In this document: one piece after another, positions 10,901 to 20,075 of the stretch
Position numbering within the stretch: the stretch's first letter is position 1
Layout of the letters: the number at the start of each line of letters is the position of its first letter
Notes under the pieces: model-generated
Told to the model about the DNA's origin: nothing
The model's input: the letters and a program-made list of their open reading frames with translations, nothing else
Databases searched by the model: none
Assembly (NCBI GenBank): GCA_036245525.1
Contig: BTPG01000006.1
Span: 91,716,450 to 91,780,449, forward strand
Length of the DNA stretch: 64,000 nt
Reading direction: 5' to 3'
Origin: Semisulcospira habei
Taxonomy: Eukaryota; Mollusca; Gastropoda; Semisulcospiridae
Translations under genes and position numbers: made by a program

Positions 10901-13900
10901 GTGGTGCTTTTTGTAAGCGCTCAGTAAAATGGACCTGTGAAGTTTTCTTTGCAGTGGTTAAGTTTTCTTGATACTGGTACTATATTCTAGATCATACAAT
11001 GATGCATACTATTAATTAATACTGTGATGGGCTTCTAATTGTCAAATTTTAGTATAAAGGGAGGTGTCTGTGATGAGACCTTTATCACGATGGTCTTCAT
11101 AATTCAGTATTGATGATAATATCAACTCTGAGACATTCTTGCCTCCTGTAGACCTGGCTAGAGCAGTGAGTTTATGTTCACGCTGGATGACTCCCAGTTG
11201 CCGAGAGCAAAGTCACAGCGGAATATAAGCATCTACCAGAAGCGTCAACAACACTCCGAATGTATCTAACATAGATCCTTGTGAGCTTGGAAGGCTCATG
11301 GGGATCTATGCCTCTTGGAGATGCTCAGAGTATTGTCTATTGAGGCATCTTACATGCACTGATTATCTGCCGGGCTGTATGGCTTTAGGGCTTAACGGGT
11401 TATTATCTAGTCAGATATAGTTTATTTTATTTCACTCACCTCCGTTGCTAATGGTCCGCTGTGCAGTGCATGTGTGTGTGTGTGTGTGTGAGAGACTCGG
11501 AGAGAGAACGGTGTCACGCGCAGAAATAATAACATGCCTCCTGTGGAGTGTTACATTACAGTCTTTTTTTATAAATCAATCACCACTTGCTACAGTTTTA
11601 ATTCCATGCAGCCCTTATAATGAAAAGTGATGCCTGTTTTTTTTGTTTTTCATGTTTAGGCTGTCATTGGCACATACATTGACAAAAAGTGCCCGTTCAC
11701 TGGCAATGTGAGTATCCGTGGTCGCATACTGTCAGGCGCAGTCCTCAAGATGAAGATGCAGCGCACCATCGTCATCCGCCGTCAGTACCTGCACTACGTG
11801 AAAAAGTACAGTCGCTTTGAGAAGCGCCACAAGAACATGTCTGTGCACCTCAGCCCATGCTTCAGGTTGGTAGAGTTACATCTTTAGTTTGTCCATTTTC
11901 ATAAATGAAGGATGTATTGCAATCAGATTGGGAGCACAATTTTTTTCTTTTCTTTTTTTTTTTTTTTTTTTTTGCAAATCTGTCTGGAAGTAAACATTTT
12001 TCTACACCACTCTAGAAACAAATGTCACTTAGTTAAGTGTCAGTTGACCTAAGAGGTTAGTCAAGTGTCAGTTGACCTAAGAGGATTCAAAATTACTTGT
12101 ACAAGTTTTGCTTTGCAGTAGTAAACATTTTCATGAAATGGCTGATTTTGCATCCCCAGTGACACCGCCATGACCCATTAGAATTTTTGTAATTGATCAT
12201 TTAGCTGTATGTATGCTGGCTACCCCAAAGACATACTTGACCTATCTGTGAGAATGTCCAGTCACCTCCATGGTGTTTTTTGGGCGGACGTGCAAAGCAA
12301 AAATGAGTCCTAAGTTTTGGGCAAGTGGTCGTCCATTCCATCGTCTGTGTTAAACTTTAACGTTGGCACTTTCTCTGAGACTATTCAAGTCACATTCTTC
12401 AAACTTGGCCCAAGGATACATTGTGGTAAGACCTTTCTAAACATACCAATTTGAGTGACCTCTCACAGGGGATCAGGAAATAGGTCAAAAATAGATATAT
12501 TTTGACATAATTTATTTTTTCTCAAATACTATTCACAACTTCAAACCCAAACTTGGTACACAGATACCTGATGGCAAGACCTTTCTATACATACTAATTT
12601 GGTTGATCCATCAAAAAGGTCAAGGGTCACGAGCTCAGGAAATGGGTGAAAAATAGCCATATTTTGACAAAAGATGTTTTTTTCTCAAATACTATTCACA
12701 ACTTCAAACCCAAACTTGGTACAGGGATGCCTCATGGTAAGACCTATCTATACATTTTATTTTGGATGACCCCTCAGAAAGGTCAAGGGTCACAAGGGCT
12801 CAGGAAATAGGCTCGAAATAGCCATATTGACAAAAGATGTTTTTTTCTCAAATACTATTCACAACTTTAAACCAAAACTTGCTACAGAGATACCTGTTGG
12901 GAAGTCCATTTTATGCACACTAATTTGATTGATCCCTCGGAGAGGTCAAAGGTCACGAGAGCTCAGGAAATAGGTCTAAAATAGCCATATTTTGACAAAA
13001 GAATTAAGATGTTTTTTTCTCAAATACTATTCACAACTTAAAACCCAAATTTGGTACAGAGATACCTGAGGGTAAGACCTATCTATGCATACTAATTTGG
13101 ATGAACCCTTGGAAAGGTCAAAGGTCACAAGAGGCTGGCAAATGTGTAAAAATAAAATGCTGATTTTTGATAAATTGTAGGTTTTCCCAAATTTTGGCAA
13201 ATTTTTCAACCAAATTTGGTACAAAGATAGCTGATGATAAAAGTAAAAACCTTCCTATGCATACTAATTTTGTCGACTCGTCACAAAGGTCAAGGCTCAT
13301 GGGGGGGGGGGGGGGGGGGGGGGGGGGTTGACAGATGTGTGAAAAATGCTTACATTTTTAGAAAACATGGATTTTGCTGCTGCAGAAGCCAGCTCTTGTC
13401 ACAAAGGTCACACATGTAAATTGGTCATACACGTAAGCCCATAATGGCTTTGCCTTTTTTGTTTGTGCATGTTGTTTCTCTCTGTATTAGTATTTCAGTG
13501 TGGGTGGGTGGCACATGTCTGTGATGAAATCTTTTATTTAATCACGATGGTCTTCATAGCTTTAGATAAAGCTTTGATGACAACTTTTATTCTGAGACTA
13601 CCTGTGCCAATTTTTGTTTTAAATGTTTTGAGTTTCATTTTGACAAACACATGAATGCCTGTTGTCAGATTTAAGCTTGTAGTTGTATTCAAGATTAAAT
13701 TCTTAGCCCTAGAGGTGCATACCAGTATGAAAAGCTGTACTGGTATTTTTATGGTAATTTTGTCGTATCACTCAGTATTTTTTAATACTGACAACCGCAC
13801 ATCACTGTTTCAACACATCCCACTTGACCAACACATGAGCGCGTAGTCACATACGCGTGCTAATTAGAGAGAGATTGATCAGTTGATTGATTAATTCTTT

Positions 13901-16900
13901 TTTTTCATTTTTTTTTTTTCAACATTTAAGCTTTCTCTGAAAAGGTGGTCAGCAACAGGGTGCAACAGTTTGACCACGCCTTTACCATAGCCGACACTTA
14001 GTTCGCTTCCAGCTGCCAGAGAGATAAGGCTGCCGCGAGTTCCACTCTCGCCCGCTCATTCTATTTATATCGCACTACTGAGCGGTACACGGCGTGACCG
14101 GCTCTCTGCCGCTATAACAACTACCTACACATTTGTATTCATAACACATCTCTGCCTAAAGTGACTGTTGTGGAAGCAACATCGTTCAAATGTTGAAATT
14201 CTCACCTACACACTGATACCAAACATGACAACATTACGACTTGCACTTGTGTAGCAGGTCATGGTGAAAATAAAGAGAACGGGAATTTGTTGATGTACGA
14301 AAACGAGAATTTATTGTGAAATTGACAAAGTTCGCACAGCCATAACACAAAGACGCTACTTTTCCCAGTGAAACACACTTGCATGCATAAGGGTTAGCAT
14401 GCCTACAGTACGTATCACTTAATGGATTTTGGGTTCATGGTGGGGGACGGAAGCAGGAGGGTAATTAATGAGGTCACTGACAGGTGTCGACAGACAAGTT
14501 CCAGACATCCGACTTGGTGTACACTCCCCGCATTGGGGAAAGAGAGGGCTTAGTTACACGGATACTATTGAGGAGATAGCCACGTTTCTTTCTTGGGAAA
14601 TAGTGTAACACTAACAGTCAACCTTGTAAATGTACTTTTGATTTAACTTTTGATCATGATGGAGTCTGATGAAACGCGTACAGTCTGTGTACACACAGGT
14701 GTGTTCCATGCAATGAGAGTTAATGCATTGTGCAGAATATGTGGCGAGAGATCACAAAAGAGATACACGGATAAAAAGTCATTTCTTTGTATCAATTATG
14801 AACACTTAATCCACAAGTGTTATGGAATTAATATCCAGGAAGACAAAGACATGATGCACTCCAAAACAATGTGTAGGAGTTGCTATTGTCGGATGAAACG
14901 GATAGACTCGACTGAAACACGTGTGTCCGAGGAGACAACGCGAAATGCGGCGTCTGATATTGCCTCATCACAACACATTTGGACCATGTTCCATCCAAAT
15001 ACGAGTGTTGAAGAATGTGTCGCGTGTGTTCACTTCATGCAGCTAGGTAAAGGAGGACGACCAGCGAAGCGGGGTTCCCGGCATGGAAAGAAACGATCGT
15101 TTCGATCCGCGGAATGTGACACTCATAACACTGACACTGATAACAGCACTAATGAAGGTGATAGTGGTATACAAGTTTTTATTCCGCCGACGTCTACTCC
15201 CCGTAAAACGGTTCTTATGTCTAGTGTGTCAGAAAATGTGTTAAACCTCAAGGTATGTTTAAAAACACTGTTGAATATTGTGACCTGTTATGGACTGATC
15301 GTATTTCGGGATGGCAATAGCAGTCTGTGGAGTACCGAGACGGCTGCGGGCGAGAAATGCCAGAACACGCGACCTGTCAGTGACCTCATTAACCACCCTC
15401 CTGCTTCCGTCCCCCACTATGAATCCAAAATCCGGTAAGTGATACTTACTGTATGCATGCTGACCCTTATGCACGCAAGTGTGTTTCGTTGGGAAAAAGT
15501 AGCGTCTTTGTGTTATGGCTGTGGGAACTTTGTCAATTTCACAACAAACACCGACATCAACAAATTCCCGTTCCCTTTATTTTTACCATAACCTACTACA
15601 CAAGTGTAAGTCGTAATGTTGTCATGTTTGGTATCAGTGTGTAGGTGAGAATTTCAACTTTTGAACGATGTTGCTTCCACAACAGTCACTTCAGGCAGAT
15701 TTGTGTTATGAATACAAACCAGTAGGTAGTTGTTATAGCGGCAGAGCGCCGGTCACGCCGTGTACCGCACAACACGCGACCTGTCAGTGACCTCATTAAC
15801 CACCCTCCTGCTTTCGTCCCCCACCATGAATCCAAAATCCGCTAAGTGATACTTACTGTAGGCATGCTGACCCTTATGCATGCAAGGGTGTTTCGTTGGA
15901 AAAAGTAGCGTTTTCGTGTTATGGCTGTGGGAACTTTGTCAATTTCACAACAAACACTGACATCGTACATCAACAAATTCCCGTTCTCTTTATTTTCACC
16001 ATAACCTGCTACACAAGTGCAAGTCGTAATGTTGTCATATTTGGTATCGGTGTGTAGGTGAGAATTTCAACTTTTGAACGATGTTGCTTCCACAACAGTC
16101 ACTGTAGGCAGAGATGTGTTATGAATACAAATGTGTAGGTAGTTGTTATAGCGGCAGAGCGCCGGTCACGCCGTGTACCCCACAGTAGCAAGCGATATAA
16201 ATAGAATGAGCGGGCGAGAGTGGAATGTGACCTCGCGGCGCCTTATCTCGCTGGCAGCTGGAAGCGAACTAAGTGCTAGGCGCCAGCACTGGCTGGTAAA
16301 GCCGTGTGACCAATCAAAATCAATATTTGTGTTTACATATTTACCCATTTTATTTGCTAGATTTGTTTTTCTGATAATAAGGGGATAACATGCATAAAAC
16401 CATACCTTTGCATTTTGTTTAGCTTAAGTTTGATGCCTTTTTATGCCTAAAAGCTTGAGAATGAATGATGCCGATTTGTGACATGGCTCATAGTGCGTGA
16501 CAAGAACTTGTTTGATCAGACAAATTTACTGCTTTAAATTTAACAAACGGTTTTGATCGTTTAGAACTTATGTAACACTGCACAATACCATTCATACATT
16601 TTATACCTAGCGGCCGATTTTACGTAGTTTAATTGCATGAAACTTTTTGTCCAGTGGTTGTTTCAGTCTGCTCCAACTCAGACCGATAACATTTTTTTCT
16701 CCAGTACTGTGCTTACACAGCATGAACTACTTTTATACATACTACTGGAAATCGTGTTCATTGACGCTTCTGTACACGCTGAGTTTATAGCAAATAATGC
16801 CAATGAATGACCTTTAAGAAATGCAGCCAAGTTTTGGGTCAAGATCTTTTGAGTATCAACCGCTGGAACAAAACGATAAGTCCCGCGTCTATAACAGAAG

Positions 16901-18328
16901 GTGTGCACCATTTTGTTACTGTATTCATACACGTGTTCCGGTGGAAGTAGCGTAAAGTGCATGAAAGTGTGGGAATGGGCCTTTGTTTATTAAAAGCCAT
17001 TCACTGAAAGTGTCGGGTCAGTTAACAACTTCTCATGTCAACTGCTGTGTGCGTACAGTCCCCCAAACAGTAAAATGCAAGAATCATGCAACTTAGTCAT
17101 TGTTTGCCTGATTCTTTGTAGGTATTGTGCTTCTGTGTCACAAAGGTTGATTTGGAACATGCTGTGCAAAGATTGTATGCACTTCATGGTGTGCGAGTTC
17201 GAAGAAACGATGTTCGGTTGATGCATGGACGCAACAATACACTCGTGACTAGTAAATACGTCTTGTGTCCGTGAAGCAACTGCGTGAATGTCTGTGTACC
17301 CGACTGCATAATGGCTTGTTCTTTACAATATAGTATAGACGCAGGGGTAAAATTTGACTTTTCTTGCATTATTTTTCACTTGTGAGCATTCATTTTAATC
17401 CATTTTGTGCGCAACTTCAATTCAGGTACTTGTCATAGAAAACGTCTAAACATTGTTCACTGCCCAATTTTTGTCCACCATGCTTTAAGAAGCCGATCCT
17501 GCGGCCAGTATAATGGTAGTTTCAAATCTGTGGCCCAAAAATGTTTAAATAAACTATAATAAGCTTGATTCAATACTCCTATCATGCATCTAAAATTAAA
17601 TTATTTAATTACGCTCGTTTAAAGGCTCTGTTTGGTGTCCATGTAGCAACCTTCAAAGATGCCCGGTCACATTAATTATTTGTGGCTCGCACAAAAACCA
17701 CTGTGTGAACTATCTTTTGTGTTCCTCCTAAAATGATACATTGTAGGGATAGTAATAGTACATAATACCACATTGCTAGAAGAATTGCAGGAAGTTGTAT
17801 TTTGACTTCTTAAGTCACACATTCTGACCACCTTTTCAGAGAACGGCCCTTAGGCACATACACCTTTATAATAAAGTCCTTGTTCATAGAAATAAAGTTG
17901 AATGAATAGCTGGTTGTTTTTTGGGTTTTTTTAATTGCATGGACAGCTTGCCACTGTTAATACTGACTGAAACTTTAAAGTGCCAAATTTAGTAAGCAGA
18001 GACAACAATATTTGATGGACCGTGACCATCTGACATACTGCCAGCGCTTAATTATGTTGGGCATATTAGTTGACATAACTCTTGAAGTTTGAATGTTTTT
18101 TAAAACAAAAGACTATTCAGTATTTTGCTCTTTTTCTTCTGTGCATGTAGGAGAGTTCAGAGTGCATTCAGTATTTAAAGTGCTGTTATGTGCGCTTGTT
18201 GCAGGGATGTGAAGGTGGGTGATGTGGTGACGGTGGGAGAGTGCCGGCCCCTCAGCAAGACTGTCCGATACAACGTTCTCAAGGTGGTGCCCAAGTCTGG
18301 CACAAAGAAGGGCTTTTCCAAGTTCTAA
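4929..18328 (+). CDS. RPS11: 40S ribosomal protein S11 (uS17), four coding exons
   Basis: Component of the small ribosomal subunit; binds 18S rRNA early in assembly. Coding exons 4929-4946, 10633-10758, 11660-11865 and 18205-18328 join in frame (474 nt, 157 residues; the human protein has 158). All junctions are GT-AG. Diagnostic stretches are [10 protein letters not shown] and GLGFKTPRE in exon 2, [31 protein letters not shown] and [13 protein letters not shown] in exon 3, and [20 protein letters not shown] in exon 4. The start is fixed by the MADQ N-terminus, the Kozak context and the TOP leader. Introns of 5.7, 0.9 and 6.3 kb are long for a ribosomal-protein gene because of transposon insertions. 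They host four U35-like snoRNAs. The exons look intact, with one broken lineage of repeats around them and no frameshift. Confidence 0.97.
5190..5480 (+). repeat. Intron 1 segment duplicated at 8970-9480, copy 1
   Basis: About 290 bp around the first snoRNA is similar to 8970-9480. Shared flanks include TAGTTTGCATT upstream, and CCACAAATCCATG and TATGTGGTTGTTA downstream. The second copy is longer because a hairpin element (about 9045-9247) lies between its upstream flank and the snoRNA. This shows DNA-level duplication of the snoRNA with its surroundings. Confidence 0.7.
5280..5366 (+). ncRNA. C/D-box snoRNA, U35 (SNORD35)-like, intron 1 copy a
   Basis: The guide TCACGATGGTCT (5304-5315) equals the U35 guide. 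It pairs with the 28S segment AGACCGTCGTGA as I remember it, with one G-U pair, where U35 (yeast snR73) directs ribose methylation. The C box is ATGAAGA (5292-5298), C' is GTGATGA (5329-5335) and the D box is CAGA (5352-5355). A terminal stem pairs GAGCTC/GAGCTC plus GAC/GTC. The C and D boxes depart from RTGATGA/CTGA at positions that contact each other in the kink-turn. Host: RPS11 intron 1, same strand, so release by intron debranching and trimming is expected. Confidence 0.75.
5367..6890. other. RPS11 intron 1, left part
   Basis: AT-rich intronic DNA with no recognised gene. It holds a C-rich tract near 6364-6382 and a short (GA)n run near 6776-6791. I see no coding or RNA signal. Confidence 0.5.
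6891..7335. repeat. Tandem duplication in RPS11 intron 1, 220-bp period
   Basis: Units begin at 6891 and 7111 with AATAACRCGAAAGCGAAACA and run through ATATATACCCATGGAATT to CTCTCACA. A third partial start (AATAACACGAAAGCGAAA) occurs at 7560. No coding potential is evident. Confidence 0.75.
7340..8960. other. RPS11 intron 1, central part
   Basis: AT-rich DNA. A loose repeat shares the GTTATTTTG and AGAAAGTT words between 8615-8680 and 8700-8765. No gene or known element was recognised. Confidence 0.4.
9045..9247. mobile_element. Hairpin element (AAGAGGCATAGATCC family) in intron 1
   Basis: A central hairpin at 9084-9150 pairs GCAAGAGGTATAGATTCTCA with TGAGGATCTATGCCTCTTGC. The flanks look like degraded inverted termini (CCATTCGGTGCTGA and CAGTGGACACTGAACAAG), and the right edge is at TTAA (9248-9251). 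It interrupts the duplicated snoRNA segment. Confidence 0.55.
9284..9368 (+). ncRNA. C/D-box snoRNA, U35 (SNORD35)-like, intron 1 copy b
   Basis: Guide TCATGATGGTCT (9307-9318), one C-to-T from the other copies and still pairable by G-U. C box ATGAAGA (9295-9301), C' GTGATGA near 9334, D box CAGA (9355-9358). The terminal stem AGCTTCTGAC (9284-9293) pairs with GTCAGGAGCT (9359-9368) over 10 bp with one G-U. It shares with copy a the unusual ATGAAGA/CAGA box pair. Confidence 0.72.
9701..10240 (-). pseudogene. hAT/BED zinc-finger transposase-like fragment
   Basis: Read on the - strand, one frame gives [18 protein letters not shown] and then [16 protein letters not shown], a C-x2-C...H-x4-H finger. 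Later comes [17 protein letters not shown], then [13 protein letters not shown]. The order of finger, AEHNLP-type helix and FP-x-K segment is familiar from hAT-like zinc-finger transposases and derived host proteins. Stops interrupt it (TAG before the finger), and no catalytic DDE core remains. It lies antisense in RPS11 intron 1, so it is a dead fragment. Confidence 0.45.
10633..10758 (+). CDS. RPS11: RPS11 coding exon 2
   Basis: 126 nt, phase 0 at both ends, bounded by TTGCAG and GAG|GTATTC. Encodes residues 7-48, including [10 protein letters not shown] and GLGFKTPRE. Confidence 0.96.
11065..11135 (+). ncRNA. C/D-box snoRNA, U35 (SNORD35)-like, intron 2
   Basis: Canonical C box GTGATGA (11070-11076), guide TCACGATGGTCT (11085-11096), C' TTGATGA near 11110, and D box CTGA (11128-11131). 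The terminal stem TGTC/GACA flanks the boxes, and an outer stem GGAGG (11060-11064)/CCTCC (11142-11146) could assist processing. Intron 2 of RPS11, about 520 nt from the 3' splice site. Confidence 0.88.
11262..11345. repeat. Degenerate hairpin of the AAGAGGCATAGATCC family
   Basis: ACATAGATCCTTGTGAGC pairs imperfectly with GCTCATGGGGATCTATG in RPS11 intron 2. It is an older, more diverged copy of the family seen at 45245 and 47852. Confidence 0.55.
11660..11865 (+). CDS. RPS11: RPS11 coding exon 3
   Basis: 206 nt between TTTAG and AG|GTTGGT. It ends two bases into an Arg codon. Holds the conserved rRNA-binding core ([28 protein letters not shown]). Confidence 0.97.
12370..13230. repeat. Minisatellite in RPS11 intron 3, about 163-172-bp period
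   Basis: CTCAAATACTATTCACAACT recurs at about 12521, 12684, 12847 and 13019, each followed by AAACYYAAACTTGGTACA and then by AGGTCAAGGGTCACGA. Degenerate units extend both ways. This is a diverged tandem array with no coding potential. Confidence 0.85.
13301..13327. repeat. 27-nt poly-G tract
   Basis: An uninterrupted run of 27 G on the + (sense) strand of RPS11 intron 3, directly after the minisatellite. Comparable G runs lie near 25190, 28276, 32500, 32610, 44186, 62170-62320, and a C run near 51605. Confidence 0.9.
13517..13598 (+). ncRNA. C/D-box snoRNA, U35 (SNORD35)-like, intron 3
   Basis: C box GTGATGA (13521-13527), guide TCACGATGGTCT (13542-13553), C' TTGATGA (near 13574-13580), D box CTGA (13592-13595). 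Terminal stem GTC/GAC, with an outer stem GGCACA (13510-13515)/TGTGCC (13603-13608). RPS11 intron 3, just upstream of the N-RAG element. Confidence 0.88.
13969..14486. repeat. Left inverted arm of the N-RAG element
   Basis: Runs from TTTGACCACGCCTTTACCA to AATGAGGTCACTGACAGGT. Its reverse complement is found in both right arm copies with scattered mismatches. Contains TTCGCTTCCAGCTGCCAG and TCATTCTATTTATATCGC as conserved landmarks. Confidence 0.85.
14656..15252 (+). CDS. RAG1 N-terminus-like zinc-binding protein, first exon only
   Basis: Starts at ATG 14656, after an upstream in-frame TTG. A Cys/His region, [16 protein letters not shown], then [20 protein letters not shown] and [12 protein letters not shown], then [13 protein letters not shown] and GRPAKRG, follows the order of the RAG1 N-terminal domain (CR-x-CG, DLI...DSIHP, FCHNCW, WHPH...CDIC, GLKRK). 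This region of RAG1 binds zinc and supports the recombinase. Related sequences occur in mollusc and other invertebrate transposons. The exon appears to end at AAG|GTATGT (15252). The open frame runs on to 15438, but that part reads through intron and the right arm. The catalytic part is absent. Sense orientation relative to RPS11. Confidence 0.72.
15364..16311. repeat. Right inverted arm of the N-RAG element, duplicated in tandem
   Basis: Copy 1 starts at 15364 and copy 2 at 15771, both with AACACGCGACCTGTCAGTG, a 407-bp period. Only copy 2 continues into the outer arm sequence (TATAAATAGAATGAGCGGGC to CTGGTAAAGCCGTGTGACC). Copy 1 stops after CACGCCGTGTACC. Confidence 0.85.
16312..17820. other. 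RPS11 intron 3, after the N-RAG arms
   Basis: About 1.5 kb with no recognised domain, repeat or RNA. If the 20-bp repeat at 17824-17843 is the outer terminus, this would be internal element sequence; otherwise it is ordinary intron. Confidence 0.35.
18205..18328 (+). CDS. RPS11: RPS11 coding exon 4 with stop codon
   Basis: Begins after TTGCAG at 18204, completes the split Arg codon, and encodes [20 protein letters not shown] and the basic tail ending GFSKF before TAA. Confidence 0.97.
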
Positions 18329-18338
18329 ACACGATTTG

Positions 18339-18344
18339 ATTAAA
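18339..18344 (+). terminator. RPS11 polyadenylation signal
   Basis: ATTAAA, the common variant of AATAAA, lies 11 nt after the RPS11 stop codon. This implies a very short 3'UTR, usual for ribosomal-protein mRNAs. Confidence 0.55.
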
Positions 18345-18442
18345 AAAAACATGCCATGTTTGATGCAGAGTTTTTATTTTTTTCTGTGTGTAATGTGAGT
18401 AACTAATTCCTTCCACATAAAGGTCTGTATCTAGACAGCTGA

Positions 18443-18690
18443 CTAACCCATCAATGCTTGATTAAGCCCGGAGATCGAGTACGAAATTATCAAATGTTGC
18501 AGATCATCCTCTGAGGTCTTTGTCACTGTTCGTGGGACTATGATATTTAGGGGTGGCGTCGGTATAGACTGGCAGCTGTAGGCACCAATCTATACCGACA
18601 CTGTCCTTGAATAGGTGCCAAGCTATTCCGTCACCACTCTTGAACTATCGTAGTAGATCCATGTCATGTCGGGGCTTAATGGGCACATGA
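18443..18690. mobile_element. Degenerate hairpin element
   Basis: A partial hairpin pairs GTCGGTATAGACTGG with CCAATCTATACCGAC (near 18557-18600), followed by TAGGTGCCAAGCTATTC from the TTAA hairpin family. The ends resemble TAACCCAT...TTAATGGGCA. Confidence 0.45.
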
Positions 18691-18699
18691 GGATCTTTT

Positions 18700-20075
18700 G
18701 CCTCGGAGATGCACGCATAAAATATGTGAGAGAGAATTACGTCGTATTTAGAGTATGTCTGCATGGTGAGGGGAGTTCCTTATTTTACGTCACTGCCACT
18801 GACTCTCCAGATGTCAAGGTTTTTTACTGTTTTAATTTTTTTTCTGAAAGAATTAATTTTTACTGAAGAAGTTGAAAGGATACAAGGCTGGCTAACGAAC
18901 TCGTCCAATGTCTTTCTCCAAACTAGTTATATAGGGTCACCTGAATGCTCTTCTGAAAGCGCGACGATTTGTGTGTGTGTTGGTGCGTGTATGCGCGCGC
19001 ACTCTAAACATCTCCCTTTTGGAGATGCGCGCATGTCTGTGAGAGAGCGCGGCGCTCGCTAGAGAGAATTACATCATTTAAGAGTATTATGGCAATGTCT
19101 GCGTGGTGACGGAATTGCCTCTTTTACGTCGCTGCCACTGACTTTCTCTAGAAGTCAAGGTTTTCAAGTCCCTTCTATTTATAGAAGGGACTTTTTAGGA
19201 CGGGTCGCCGTGGGTCGAATTTAATAGCATGTCGGTCCATGATGTCAAAGGCGGGCAGGCTAAACCTCTAACAATTGAAGTAACGAGATAAAAATTACGT
19301 CATGTCGAGTTACGCTAGCCTCGCTGCTGAACGTACACTTGGCGGGAAGCGCCGCATGTATGTGCGTATGTATGTAAACAAGAGAATCTCCGATATTTCT
19401 GTACACACAAGCTTGAAACTTGGCGAAATACTTTCTTGAGTGGGTGGCTAAGACAGCCTCCGAGCATATTGTAATTAAGTAATACAAAGAAGTACCCAAC
19501 GGAGAAGAAACACGCTTAGAAAAGACGGGTACAACACAATTTATTAATATTTCGGGTAAATACCCTTTGTCAAAATAGACAAACAGAGAGATTAGCCGCT
19601 ACTTATCTTCATTGGCAGAAGGAATGTGGCATATTGTAATTGCATGTCTCATTGAAGACCTTGGGAAGTCGGTTGACTGATTGGAGTCCGTAATTTTTGT
19701 CATCTTGAACTTTGCATAAAGCTGGTTTGGAGAAAGACATTGGATGAGTTCGTTAGCCAGCTTTGTGTCCTTTAAACTTCTTTAGTAAAAATTAATTCTT
19801 TTCAGAAAACACTAAAAAAAAACTTGACTTCTAGAGAAAGTTGGACAGTGGCGTAAAAGGGGCAACTCCGTCACCACGCAGACACTGACAGTACTCTAAA
19901 TATGGTGTCGCTCTCTCTCGCACAAACATGCGCGCATTTCCAGGAGAATAGATCCAACTGAGCACTCCAGATGCATGAGGATCTATGCCTCTTGGAGATG
20001 TTTGGAGCGCGCGCGCATGCACTAACACGCACGCACACATCGATGCGCTTTCAGAAGAGTTGCAGGTGCTACTTC
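18700..20075. repeat. Scrambled direct and inverted duplication
   Basis: Segments near 18715-18830 and 19030-19165 are direct repeats (GTGAGAGAGAATTACGTC, ACGTCACTGCCACTGACT). Segments 18840-18930 and 18950-19165 recur inverted at 19723-19800 and 19815-20075 but not in the order a simple palindrome would give. GCTGGCTAACGAACTCGTCC and its complement are landmarks. Confidence 0.65.

Larger units (their letters stand above)
13933..17843. mobile_element. N-RAG-type DNA transposon, internally decayed, in RPS11 intron 3
   Basis: Long inverted subterminal arms (13969-14486 versus 15364-16311) flank a RAG1-N-terminus-like exon. The right arm is present twice in tandem. A perfect 20-bp inverted repeat, TTCTCTGAAAAGGTGGTCAG at 13933-13952 and its complement at 17824-17843, may mark the true outer ends, but I see no target duplication beside it. 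The element could instead end at the subterminal arms (about 13969-16311). No DDE transposase core is present, so it is non-autonomous. Confidence 0.6.

Noticed and set aside
14656..15252. Functional RAG recombinase or immune locus
   Set aside because: Only the N-terminal zinc-binding part is present, with no catalytic core and no RAG2-like partner. The long inverted arms mark a transposon.
15253..15438. C-terminal 60 residues of the open frame after the RAG1-like exon
   Set aside because: This part follows a strong GTATGT donor and reads into the right inverted arm, whose copies elsewhere are non-coding.
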